Shown: positions 1-6,328 of the stretch, piece after piece
Layout of the letters: each line of letters begins with the position of its first letter
Position numbering within the stretch: the stretch's first letter is position 1
Virus record (IMG/VR): IMGVR_UViG_3300035695_000011
Span: 1-40,086 of that record
Length of the DNA: 40,086 nucleotides
Direction: 5' to 3' (one strand)
Source of the DNA: a virus
Translations under genes and position numbers: made by a program
The notes under the pieces: generated by a model
Database searches by the model: none
The model's input: only the letters and a program-made list of their open reading frames with translations
Told to the model about the DNA's origin: nothing

Positions 1-32
1 GGGTCCGAACCGTCCCATGCCGAATGCATCAT
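1..32 (-). CDS. 5' end of the gene completed at 39818-40078
   Basis: An ATG at position 32 overlaps the stop of the 29-451 gene (ATGA) and starts a frame reading MMHSAWDGSDP that runs off the window. The intact copy at the right edge reads MMHSAWEGSDP, so this is the same gene seen from the other end of a circular map. The two base differences give Asp versus Glu here and Ile versus Thr in the last codon of the upstream gene. Confidence 0.7.
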   Translation of the reverse strand, partial: MMHSAWDGSD

Positions 33-40
33 ATTCCCCC
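1..40. repeat. left copy of terminal near-repeat
   Basis: These 40 bases match the last 40 bases of the window (40047-40086) except at positions 12 (g versus t) and 33 (a versus g). In both copies the sequence holds the start of the same leftward gene (ATGATG, protein MMHSAW...). This looks like the overlap of a circular contig or a terminal redundancy carrying natural strain variation. A tandem duplication of the gene start is the alternative. Confidence 0.8.
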
Positions 41-451
41 CTCTACGTAATCAATCACTCTAAAGTCCTCCCAATCGCAAGCTTCGCTCTCGTCTTCGCA
101 TGACTCATTAACGATATCCCACTCTAATTCGTAATGATCACCCGCCGAATTAGTAGCGCATCCTCGATAGACGATTTCCCCATTGGGATTCTGCTCAATG
201 TACGGATATTGCGTTAATACTAGTTTTTTCCCCTCGTGCGACACCTCGCCATATTGATCAAAGTACCAGTCCTCTACATCGCCAGCTAATTCTTTCTCCT
301 CCTCGGAATTAAATTTTAAATACCCTTCCTCATCGATCGTTACACTTATTCCCGCGTCATCGTGCATCGACGCCAAAGCCTGGGCTTTCGTTTTGCCGAA
401 GTAAGCTCCCATGTCTACTCCGGCTTTGCTCGAAATCCAAAAATATTCCAT
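29..451 (-). CDS. acidic hypothetical protein, first gene of leftward early operon
   Basis: The protein is 140 aa and rich in Asp and Glu, especially in its last third (stretches such as ESCEDESEACDWEDF). I do not recognise a family. The start at 451 is chosen because GGAG lies seven bases upstream. An in-frame ATG at 490 and a start at 517 are also possible but have poorer spacing. It is the promoter-proximal gene of a leftward unit that continues, across the window edge, into 40078-39255. Small acidic early phage proteins sometimes mimic DNA to block host defence; that is only a suggestion from composition and position. Confidence 0.75.
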   Translation of the reverse strand: MEYFWISSKAGVDMGAYFGKTKAQALASMHDDAGISVTIDEEGYLKFNSEEEKELAGDVEDWYFDQYGEVSHEGKKLVLTQYPYIEQNPNGEIVYRGCATNSAGDHYELEWDIVNESCEDESEACDWEDFRVIDYVEGGI

Positions 452-557
452 TTTCTTTCTCCATCCTTGAGATTGTTGTTGTTTGTCCATATCTCCGCTC
501 ACCGCTACTACTCTCAAGCCTACGCTATCGAGGAGACATGTTTGCTTTGATACCCCT

Positions 558-586
558 AATCTAACACACTCCAGCGTTTAGCACAA
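558..586 (-). promoter_or_regulatory. candidate leftward early promoter
   Basis: On the minus strand TTGTGC (581-586) and TAGATT (558-563) are separated by 17 bases, a passable sigma-70 layout upstream of the leftward operon. The -35 box is part of an AGCACAACA repeat, so a protein bound there would block it. The consensus match is modest. Confidence 0.4.
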
Positions 587-603
587 CAGAAATAAGCACA
601 ACA
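579..603. promoter_or_regulatory. two direct operator-like repeats AGCACAACA
   Basis: AGCACAACA occurs at 580-588 and again at 595-603, 15 bases apart. The same nine bases occur at 34803-34811 in the control region of the Cro-like gene, where an inverted AGCACAA copy is also present. Placement between two divergent early units fits operators read by one regulator. Confidence 0.5.
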
Positions 604-635
604 ACGATAAATCTTCATCAAAATAAAGATTATAC

Positions 636-665
636 TTGCACATCCTCGTATTTGTCCCCTAGGAT
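636..665 (+). promoter_or_regulatory. candidate rightward early promoter
   Basis: TTGCAC (636-641) and TAGGAT (660-665) are spaced by 18 bases and lie just upstream of the gene at 687. The spacer contains TTTGTCCCC (651-659), which is repeated at 34867-34875 upstream of the Cro-like gene. The rest of the 452-686 intergenic stretch shows no gene. Confidence 0.35.
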
Positions 666-686
666 ATTGTGTAAACGAGGTTTGCA

Positions 687-1079
687 ATGGGTACACCAGG
701 GGTCCCTCTAGGGATCACAGAACTCGACATAGTCGACGCCATCAAAAAGCACGGGGGAACCATGAAGGATGCCGCGGCAGAGCTCAGAATCTGTCGCACA
801 TACCTCTGGGACCTGATTCGAGAGCAATACCCTCATCTCTATCCTGTGATCGATAAGGCAAGAGAGGATTGGGACCGCAGACTTATCGAAGACGCCGAAA
901 CCTTTGTAAGGCGATGTGTAAAGCATGAATTTGAAGACCCCAAGATTGCCTTAGACGCGAGCAAATTTACCTTGAAGTCTAAAGGCAGAAAACGTAAATG
1001 GGATGTAGTCGAGGATGAGGCCAAGAAGAACGAAGGCGCTATGGTCGACAGAATGAAAAGCGTGGAAGTGGTGGAGTAA
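687..1079 (+). CDS. helix-turn-helix protein, possible terminase small subunit
   Basis: This 130 aa protein has an N-terminal helix-turn-helix-like region (about residues 9-45), a helical middle, and a basic stretch near residues 91-105 (ASKFTLKSKGRKRKW). Small terminases often have this shape: an HTH that binds the pac or cos site, an oligomerising core, and a C-terminal contact with the large subunit. No other small-terminase candidate is visible, but this gene lies far from the large subunit at 23884-25179 and heads the rightward early genes, so an early regulator is equally possible. GAGG lies about seven bases before the ATG. Confidence 0.55.
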   Translation: MGTPGVPLGITELDIVDAIKKHGGTMKDAAAELRICRTYLWDLIREQYPHLYPVIDKAREDWDRRLIEDAETFVRRCVKHEFEDPKIALDASKFTLKSKGRKRKWDVVEDEAKKNEGAMVDRMKSVEVVE

Positions 1080-1325
1080 GTGGCCCGACAAGTAGTCCAT
1101 AACGGAAATAACCAGATGGCCAGCACGGTGGATATAGCGTGCGCACTTACAGTCGGTGCGCGCCAGTCTGTTAGGGTTATCTATCACGACAAAGAGACCG
1201 ATAGTCGCGTGGTTTGTCATATGGGCGTGCACACAGCTCAGGAGTTAATAGAGAGCCTTAAGCGAGTTGTCAGATTGTCTAAAGAGGGGTCGAAGCTGCA
1301 TGGACACGAAAATTCCTTATTATGA
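1080..1325 (+). CDS. hypothetical protein
   Basis: An 81 aa protein starting at a GTG directly after the stop of the previous gene, with GGTGGAG just upstream. I recognise no family. The sequence is mixed alpha/beta with a basic C-terminal half. Its 3' end overlaps the next gene by 26 bases, as expected in this tightly packed operon. Confidence 0.6.
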   Translation: MARQVVHNGNNQMASTVDIACALTVGARQSVRVIYHDKETDSRVVCHMGVHTAQELIESLKRVVRLSKEGSKLHGHENSLL

Positions 1326-1791
1326 TCGGATTTTGAGCGCAGAGGCGGCTCAATTATTACATGATTTCGATAGATGGCAAACACAAATGGCTTTGAAAAC
1401 AACTGGAGAACCTAAACCATTTCCTGAATGGAATTCAGTCGAAGAGTTTCAGGTGCCCCTCAATGTAACTGTCATTCTTAGGGCCGGAGATGCCTTGACA
1501 TTGTACTACTTGGACCGCGCGCCTGAAAAAATTAGAGCCACCCATTGGATGTATGCCCCCGAGCCTCCGGAGCCTGAGCCTAAGCGGGGAGTTTGGGTGA
1601 GTGTTGAGGATGGATTGCCGCCCGCGTACGTAGGTATTCTGGTTAAGATGCGTTCATCCGATCCTTGTAGTTGGTTTAAAGCCGAAAGGAAAGATAATGG
1701 CTCATATTGGATATTCGGACATGATCGTGACTATACAGTTGATGAGGATAATGTCAGTTATTGGTACCTCCCGCACGAGTTTGAGACATGA
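1300..1791 (+). CDS. tandem DUF551-like protein
   Basis: This 163 aa protein appears to hold two diverged copies of the DUF551 layout. The first half ends ATHWMYAPEPPE; the second starts WVSVEDGLPP and ends VSYWYLPHEFE. DUF551 proteins are small phage and prophage proteins of unknown function, with W-I-S-V near the start and T-H-W-M-P-L-P at the end. The start at 1300 is preferred over upstream in-frame codons because the DUF-like part begins after it. It is one of at least five DUF551-type genes here. Confidence 0.65.
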   Translation: MDTKIPYYDRILSAEAAQLLHDFDRWQTQMALKTTGEPKPFPEWNSVEEFQVPLNVTVILRAGDALTLYYLDRAPEKIRATHWMYAPEPPEPEPKRGVWVSVEDGLPPAYVGILVKMRSSDPCSWFKAERKDNGSYWIFGHDRDYTVDEDNVSYWYLPHEFET

Positions 1792-2174
1792 AGACTATTG
1801 CAACATATCCTCCGGAAATCATCCAGAGTTTTGATCGACTGCTTTTAAAACGGCCAACCATCAAAAAAGAAGATTCTCACACTCTATGGCTAATCATGGA
1901 GTATCTCCGGACGTTGACATATAAGCTAAAAAGGGATCCCCGTAGAGCGCTGAAGTTTGTAAATCTCGAAAGGAAGTTTAGGATCATCTATGTCAAAATT
2001 CGGCAGCAAGAAGAAGAACATAAAGCAGCGTCAACTAACGCTATCAAAGAGCCCTTTTATTGGCATGGAATGCCTGATCGCAAGCGCCGAGAGGTATTTG
2101 AAAAAGTTAGAAGAGCGGCCAAAAAACATCATGGCAAACGTTGGTATACCGGTGAGAATGAGGCGCCAGAATGA
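1788..2174 (+). CDS. basic hypothetical protein
   Basis: This 128 aa protein is strongly basic and mostly helical by composition, with a Lys/Arg-rich C-terminal region (residues 95-120). Its ATG overlaps the upstream stop (ATGA), which supports coupled translation and decides the start. It may bind nucleic acid, but no family is recognised. A second open frame (1990-2181) lies inside its 3' part and is probably a shadow. Confidence 0.6.
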   Translation: MKTIATYPPEIIQSFDRLLLKRPTIKKEDSHTLWLIMEYLRTLTYKLKRDPRRALKFVNLERKFRIIYVKIRQQEEEHKAASTNAIKEPFYWHGMPDRKRREVFEKVRRAAKKHHGKRWYTGENEAPE

Positions 2175-2184
2175 GATTTGAGCG

Positions 2185-2274
2185 ATGATTGATTGCCTTA
2201 TCCGCCTGATCATTACAATCCTGGGTGTGTTTTTGGGAAACATGTTGTGGGCCTGGTGGTGTCGTGGACGCTGA
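2185..2274 (+). CDS. 29-aa membrane peptide
   Basis: The short frame reads one hydrophobic helix (LIRLIITILGVFLG and following Met-Leu-Trp residues) with a short basic tail ending CRGR. It overlaps the next tiny membrane gene by 11 bases. Such micro-genes in series are typical of phage holin, antiholin or superinfection-exclusion functions. It is accepted because the whole chain 2185-2490 is linked by overlaps. Confidence 0.45.
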   Translation: MIDCLIRLIITILGVFLGNMLWAWWCRGR

Positions 2275-2368
2275 TGTTATAGCCTTAGCGGGATTGATCT
2301 TTTTTACAATCACCCTAGCGATTGCAGCGTTGCTGCTGTTGTGGGATTACATGACGGGGGGAAGATGA
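2264..2368 (+). CDS. 34-aa membrane peptide
   Basis: A GTG start gives a 34-residue peptide that is one long hydrophobic helix (about residues 6-27) followed by WDYMTGGR. Its stop overlaps the next ATG (ATGA at 2365-2368). The role is unknown; a holin-like or regulatory membrane peptide is plausible. Confidence 0.45.
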   Translation: MDADVIALAGLIFFTITLAIAALLLLWDYMTGGR

Positions 2369-2490
2369 ACTATTGCATATCTTGGGGGCTTTTAATAACC
2401 GAGATTATTCTTGGTCTTATTCTTTATGACCTATCGCGTATCTTAGCGGCCCTTGAAACAATAATCGAACTTATGAAGGTGACCCAATGA
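2365..2490 (+). CDS. 41-aa membrane protein
   Basis: The frame has an N-terminal hydrophobic segment (residues 5-22) and an amphipathic tail (RILAALETIIELMKVTQ). Both ends overlap neighbours as ATGA, strong evidence that it is translated. With the lipoprotein gene that follows it could form part of a lysis cassette. Confidence 0.5.
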   Translation: MNYCISWGLLITEIILGLILYDLSRILAALETIIELMKVTQ

Positions 2491-2672
2491 AAGAACTCCT
2501 TTTGGCAACGGTATTGCCCTTAAGCTTGGGGATGACAGCTTGTAGCAGCTTTAGAGAGGATCTTTTTCCTCGTAGGCACTATCAAGGCGATATATTCAAT
2601 GTTCAGCTCGTTTACGACGAAGGCGAAGACTGGGAAGATGATGAGGATTGGTGGATATGTCAAAAGAAGTGA
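2487..2672 (+). CDS. small lipoprotein, possible outer-membrane spanin
   Basis: This 61 aa protein begins with a signal peptide (MKELLLATVLPLSLG) ending in a lipobox, MTAC, so Cys19 should be lipidated. The mature part is about 43 residues, with a very acidic end (DEGEDWEDDEDWW). Outer-membrane spanin subunits are small lipoproteins like this one and act with an inner-membrane coiled-coil partner at the end of lysis; 4681-4878 would be a candidate partner, although spanin genes usually adjoin. A surface lipoprotein that excludes other phages is an alternative. Confidence 0.6.
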   Translation: MKELLLATVLPLSLGMTACSSFREDLFPRRHYQGDIFNVQLVYDEGEDWEDDEDWWICQKK

Positions 2673-2917
2673 TTAAACAGATCGCTGACGTCTTAGATGA
2701 TCGCAGGAATATGCGGAGACAGGCGGATGCCATGTTCTATGATGTCGTGGATGTGATCTTTTTGCAGGAGTGCCGTCTTAGGGGGGTTAGCGACACCGAA
2801 ATTGTTGATTATCTTATGCAAATCGGGAAATCGTCGCGTAGCGTTGACCGAGAACTGTTTGCGGATATGACGGAAGACTTGCTTGAGCTAATGGAGGTCG
2901 ACCGTGGAAACCCCTGA
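2657..2917 (+). CDS. hypothetical helical protein
   Basis: An 86 aa protein, mostly helical and charged, starting MSKEVIKQIADVLDDRR. The start at 2657 lies within the end of the previous gene; a TTG at 2648 would add three residues. No family is recognised. It overlaps the next gene by 14 bases. Confidence 0.6.
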   Translation: MSKEVIKQIADVLDDRRNMRRQADAMFYDVVDVIFLQECRLRGVSDTEIVDYLMQIGKSSRSVDRELFADMTEDLLELMEVDRGNP

Positions 2918-3119
2918 TAATATGTCTTATGTTAAGGAAAAGGGTGATGCCACAATGCATCTCAATCTATTGCCTGACGCATTGATCAAAAATATTTGTC
3001 TTCAAAAGGGCGACACGTCTGTGACCATTACCCTAGAGGCATTGTGGGATCTTCTACACCAACCGGTCAAGATGCAGTTTATTGCGGGAAATAGTATGAG
3101 GAAAGATGGATTGGATTAG
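2904..3119 (+). CDS. hypothetical protein
   Basis: A 71 aa protein starting at GTG inside the preceding gene. An internal ATG (MHLNLLPDALIKN...) could be the true start. The downstream DUF551 gene begins within its last codons (3106). No family is recognised. Confidence 0.5.
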   Translation: METPDNMSYVKEKGDATMHLNLLPDALIKNICLQKGDTSVTITLEALWDLLHQPVKMQFIAGNSMRKDGLD

Positions 3120-3303
3120 TGTGACACAGAAAGAGCCGATGGTCGAAGGTGAATACCTGTGTTTTTTAACACCGCACCACCTAGCTGGGCAATATGATGT
3201 CTTACCATGGACCCCCGACCATGGCTGGAGTTCGACCGGCTGGGGAGAAGAACATAAAGTAACACATTGGATGCCTTTGCAACCCCCGCGTGGAGACGAA
3301 TAA
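3106..3303 (+). CDS. DUF551 family protein
   Basis: This 65 aa protein has the complete DUF551 layout: MDWISVTQKEP at the start and VTHWMPLQPPRGDE at the end. Family members are small phage proteins of unknown function. Its stop overlaps the ATG of a second DUF551 gene (TAATGG at 3301-3306), so the two look like a tandem duplication. Confidence 0.8.
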   Translation: MDWISVTQKEPMVEGEYLCFLTPHHLAGQYDVLPWTPDHGWSSTGWGEEHKVTHWMPLQPPRGDE

Positions 3304-3686
3304 TGGATTGGATTAGCATAAAGGATCAAAAGCCCCCCGTTTTCGAGCGCGTCTTGTGTTATGTGCCTCCTGGATATTCTGGTGACGACGTCATGCAGGT
3401 CCTAACCTATTATGAGCACAGTTATGAGGAAAACCGAAAAATGATGATCTTTCGCGGCATAGATAGGTCATGGACTGAGGATTGGATCACTCATTGGATG
3501 CCATTGCCCTCACCGCCTGCCGAAAACCATATCGGTGACACTAACAAAATGGTCGACAAGTCGGTCACAGCTGATATTTTAGAACGACTCGAAAAACTGG
3601 AGCAACGACCATATATTACTTTTTCTCCTCAGGAGGTAACCGAAGGGCGGGGCTTTCGGATTGACAACAAAACGGTCGACGCATGA
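3303..3686 (+). CDS. DUF551 protein with C-terminal extension
   Basis: This 127 aa protein starts MDWISIKDQKPP and reaches ITHWMPLPSPPAE near residue 70, a full DUF551 unit. It then continues for about 55 residues with a short coiled-coil-like helix (DILERLEKLEQR) and a polar tail. The fusion is unusual, because the family normally ends at the LPxPPE motif. The start at 3303 overlaps the upstream stop. Confidence 0.75.
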   Translation: MDWISIKDQKPPVFERVLCYVPPGYSGDDVMQVLTYYEHSYEENRKMMIFRGIDRSWTEDWITHWMPLPSPPAENHIGDTNKMVDKSVTADILERLEKLEQRPYITFSPQEVTEGRGFRIDNKTVDA

Positions 3687-3979
3687 GTGTGAGGACGGAA
3701 ATTCTTTGGAATGCGATGGAGGATGGGTCGGAGGATCAGGCGAAGGCGATGCTTAAGGACTATGTTACCCAGCATGCATGCTTGATATGCCTAGGATGCC
3801 CCCCTAATGTGTCTGTGGCCAATTGCGACGCTTATTTTTATGCATCTGACAACGTGGAAGATGGACAGGATGGAGATCGCTATTTGGTTGTGGGATATGG
3901 CCCCAAGGGGTTCCTTCATCGCAAATGGGTAACCCCTCAGAGTTTTGACAAAGCAAAGGAGAGGTTCGATGGCGTTTAG
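3683..3979 (+). CDS. Cys-containing hypothetical protein
   Basis: A 98 aa protein with a cysteine cluster (CLICLGCPP, about residues 33-41, and a further Cys at about 50) that could bind a metal or form disulfides. Its ATGA start overlaps the upstream stop and its 3' end overlaps the next gene. Function unknown. Confidence 0.6.
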   Translation: MSVRTEILWNAMEDGSEDQAKAMLKDYVTQHACLICLGCPPNVSVANCDAYFYASDNVEDGQDGDRYLVVGYGPKGFLHRKWVTPQSFDKAKERFDGV

Positions 3980-4166
3980 CGATAAATGGCCTGTACGATA
4001 TCCGAGCCTGTATGAGCGATACAATATTACTCCAGACGAGGCTAAGGACTTGTCGACTAAGATTTATTACCTTCGGTCTGTCGAGAAAAAGTCTTTCGCT
4101 AGGATCGCTTTGCAGTTAGATGTTCCCGAACCGCTTGTCAAGCTGTTGTGGAGAAGGATGAAATAA
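3969..4166 (+). CDS. small HTH-like protein
   Basis: This 65 aa protein ends with a likely helix-turn-helix: KKSFARIALQLDVPEPLVKLLWRR resembles sigma-factor or transposase-type HTHs in which an Ala-Gly-like turn separates two helices. It may be a small DNA-binding regulator. The start at 3969 follows GGAG (3960-3963) by five bases; an upstream in-frame start at 3945 is less likely. Confidence 0.5.
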   Translation: MAFSDKWPVRYPSLYERYNITPDEAKDLSTKIYYLRSVEKKSFARIALQLDVPEPLVKLLWRRMK

Positions 4167-4312
4167 TGGACTATCTCGACCTTCTAATTGAGCTGAGTTT
4201 CCACCGCGTTCCCTTCGATGAATGGCCCGAAGAACTTAAGGCTATAGGGGGCTTAAGTGAGGATTGCCTTGGACCCGTCATTCCACCAATGCCTATGCCG
4301 GAGGACAAGTAA
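4166..4312 (+). CDS. 48-aa hypothetical protein
   Basis: The frame starts at an ATG that overlaps the upstream stop (TAATG) and ends at a TAA that overlaps the next ATG in the same way. The peptide is acidic and Pro-rich at its end (PVIPPMPMPEDK). The two flanking overlaps make it a convincing small gene despite its size. Confidence 0.55.
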   Translation: MDYLDLLIELSFHRVPFDEWPEELKAIGGLSEDCLGPVIPPMPMPEDK

Positions 4313-4617
4313 TGGGCATGTTTTGCGCCTGTGGCTCACGTAGAGGCGGTTTAATCGATGAAAAATGTACATGCGATTTTACTGGATGGTATGACATACA
4401 CGATAGATTACCCGAAGTCCCTGGGCTTTATGAGGTACGGGTGCATTCCAATTCCGGAGATATTTACTATGACACTGCCGAATTCCTTACAGCGCCTCTT
4501 AGGCGAGAAAATGATGGTCCATTTGGAAATTTAGATCTCGAGTATGATTGGGGTTTTCCTTTCGACTCATGGGATTCGGACCATGTAAGGATGTGGCGAC
4601 CGCTCCAAGACAAATAA
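4312..4617 (+). CDS. DUF551-like protein with N-terminal Cys cluster
   Basis: A 101 aa protein. Four cysteines in the first 20 residues (CACGS...KCTC) could form a small zinc knuckle. The rest follows the DUF551 pattern: GWYDIHDRLPEVPGLYEV at the start and DSDHVRMWRPLQDK at the end. The combination of a Cys knuckle and a DUF551 fold is unusual in this set of paralogs. The start at 4312 overlaps the upstream stop. Confidence 0.65.
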   Translation: MGMFCACGSRRGGLIDEKCTCDFTGWYDIHDRLPEVPGLYEVRVHSNSGDIYYDTAEFLTAPLRRENDGPFGNLDLEYDWGFPFDSWDSDHVRMWRPLQDK

Positions 4618-4644
4618 ATCCTTCAGATTGCTGTATTTTAGCGG

Positions 4645-4670
4645 CTTGTGATAGGTTTGGGTATCACAAG
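4645..4670 (+). promoter_or_regulatory. perfect 9-bp inverted repeat before the 4681 gene
   Basis: CTTGTGATA (4645-4653) and TATCACAAG (4662-4670) are exact inverse complements around an eight-base loop, immediately followed by a GGGGGTGAG ribosome-binding site. It could be an operator or an RNA hairpin that governs translation of the small membrane gene at 4681. No T-run follows, so it is not a typical terminator. Confidence 0.5.
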
Positions 4671-4680
4671 GGGGTGAGTT

Positions 4681-4878
4681 ATGGATTGGATTCAGACTTT
4701 TACAGTAATGAGTGTTCTAGGCGGCATAATGTTTTATTTGATGGGTCGTGTCGATGGAGCACTCAATCGAATGGATCAGGACCTTAAGTCGCTGCACAAT
4801 GACATGACAGCTGCTAATCAGCGCATAGATACTCTGTATCAGATGTTCGTGGACCTGCTCAAGGAAGGAAGAAGATGA
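4681..4878 (+). CDS. small membrane protein with coiled coil (holin or inner spanin candidate)
   Basis: This 65 aa protein has an N-terminal transmembrane helix (about residues 5-22) and a heptad-like coiled coil (about residues 25-60, including LNRMDQDLKSLHNDM). This layout suits an inner-membrane spanin or an XhlA-type lysis accessory, although XhlA has the opposite order. A strong GGGGGTGAG site precedes the ATG. It overlaps the next tiny membrane gene by four bases. Confidence 0.6.
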   Translation: MDWIQTFTVMSVLGGIMFYLMGRVDGALNRMDQDLKSLHNDMTAANQRIDTLYQMFVDLLKEGRR

Positions 4879-4970
4879 TGGGAATTTTATTTGGTGGTCT
4901 GACCGTGCTTTGGTTAATCCAGATGTGGGCAAGCAGATCTGAATGCGACGATTACAATCGCGTACCCTAG
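4875..4970 (+). CDS. 31-aa membrane peptide
   Basis: The ATGA overlap with 4681-4878 fixes the start (a second ATG follows at once). The peptide has one hydrophobic helix (GILFGGLTVLWLIQMWA) and a polar tail. Its TAG shares CTAG (4967-4970) with the stop codon of the convergent virion gene, so the two genes end in the same four bases. Confidence 0.5.
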   Translation: MMGILFGGLTVLWLIQMWASRSECDDYNRVP

Positions 4971-6328
4971 CCAGCAATGAATGGCGTGAACTTACGTCCT
5001 TTGCCTTTGGATTTTAGATATTCGCTATGTTGAACCTTCTCAACACCTTCGTTCAAGTTCTTGAATGCTCTATTGGCTGCGGCTGCATTGCCTGCTAGGC
5101 TCTCGCTAACTACTTCCAAATAATACTTTCGGAGCGTTGGGTTTTGCATCACTCTTTGGGTAAGCATTGCGGTTTGTGCTGTCGCTAAGGTAGCTCCAAT
5201 AGCGCTTGCTGTCCCAAAGGGAAAGGCGGACCCTATTCCAAACAAAATGCCAGCAGGGCCGGCTAAGAGCGGATTCTTTACGTTGTTTTTCACGAAGTCT
5301 TTTATTTCTTCGCTAGCAGCTAGTCCCCTAGCGGATTCATTAGCCGTTCTATAGGCCTTTAGCCATTCCGGGGCATGCTGTTTACCATAATCGTTGATAG
5401 CCTCGTTAAGGGAATGGTCTATCTCGTTTAGGCCGGCGCGGACAAGCTTCTTATCACTCTTGGCGAGCTCTCTTAATGCTGGCTGCCTTCGAAGTTCATT
5501 AATGTTTCTTCTCGCTTCTATGAGGTCATCGAGAGCAATACCACCTGAAGCTGCCTTATCATATATTTGACGCAAGGGAGAAAGAATCTGTGCCTTGTTA
5601 GGGGTGTTGAATCCTTTTTCGAGCCTAGAAAGTTGGTCATCGAATCTATTCAATCCTTTCGAAAAATCTACGATGGCATTTTTGGGCTGAACCGCTTGAG
5701 CGTTTTTGTAAAGTTGTCCGGTGTGTTTCGCAGCGTTCCCCCTGGTGGCTAGGTCGATAAGAAGTGTCGCTCCTATTTTGGCTATTCCTTGTTCTCCTTC
5801 TGAGCCTTCTAACGCTTCGACGGCCTTTTTAGTGCCCTGACCTGCAATGGCTTGTCCGATAGGCACTAGCCATTTGTTAGCTTGTCGTTTGGGGTCGAAC
5901 AGAGAGCCTATGTCGCCGAACAGTTCATGAAGCGTCTTCTCATCCTCGGATTGAGGTTCGAGTTGTTCCCCTGTAAGTTCCTTTGTGATCCCTCTAAGGT
6001 TCTCTGAGGTAGGGAATGTAGCACCGGGAATGTCTCTATTAACGAACTTACGGAAGATAGGCTCCTCTTTACCCGTGATCCCCTCAAAGGCAGATATAAT
6101 TCCTGACTTGGCGAAGTCTAGAAGGTCACCGTATTTCCCCCCAAAAGCTTCAGCAGCTCGAACAGGTGCGGCTAGGGCCGTTCGTTTTGTAGGCGATAAG
6201 GTAGATTGATCCGGCTGTTCTTGATGAGCAGGAAATTCACCGAAGTCTAGACCACTATCGGATTCATTTTGCTCAGCTCGAGATTCTTCATTATAGATGT
6301 AGGCGGGAATAGCACCGAATTGGTTCAT
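4967..6328 (-). CDS. probable internal virion / DNA ejection protein
   Basis: This 453 aa protein has a polar N-terminal third, a long helical charged middle, and one glycine/alanine-rich hydrophobic segment (residues 353-390) near the C-terminus. It is the last gene of the leftward virion cluster and overlaps the 6325-7536 gene. Podoviruses place their ejection proteins here; these leave the capsid with the DNA and help form a channel across the cell envelope. The assignment rests on position, length and the hydrophobic patch, not on a recognised domain. No lytic transglycosylase motif is visible. Confidence 0.5.
   Translation of the reverse strand: MNQFGAIPAYIYNEESRAEQNESDSGLDFGEFPAHQEQPDQSTLSPTKRTALAAPVRAAEAFGGKYGDLLDFAKSGIISAFEGITGKEEPIFRKFVNRDIPGATFPTSENLRGITKELTGEQLEPQSEDEKTLHELFGDIGSLFDPKRQANKWLVPIGQAIAGQGTKKAVEALEGSEGEQGIAKIGATLLIDLATRGNAAKHTGQLYKNAQAVQPKNAIVDFSKGLNRFDDQLSRLEKGFNTPNKAQILSPLRQIYDKAASGGIALDDLIEARRNINELRRQPALRELAKSDKKLVRAGLNEIDHSLNEAINDYGKQHAPEWLKAYRTANESARGLAASEEIKDFVKNNVKNPLLAGPAGILFGIGSAFPFGTASAIGATLATAQTAMLTQRVMQNPTLRKYYLEVVSESLAGNAAAANRAFKNLNEGVEKVQHSEYLKSKGKGRKFTPFIAG

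Noticed and set aside
1990-2181. 63-codon open frame inside the 1788-2174 gene
   Set aside because: It has a fair ribosome-binding site, but the outer gene is fixed by an ATGA overlap and the inner frame shows no family or coupling. Left as a possible but unsupported overlap.
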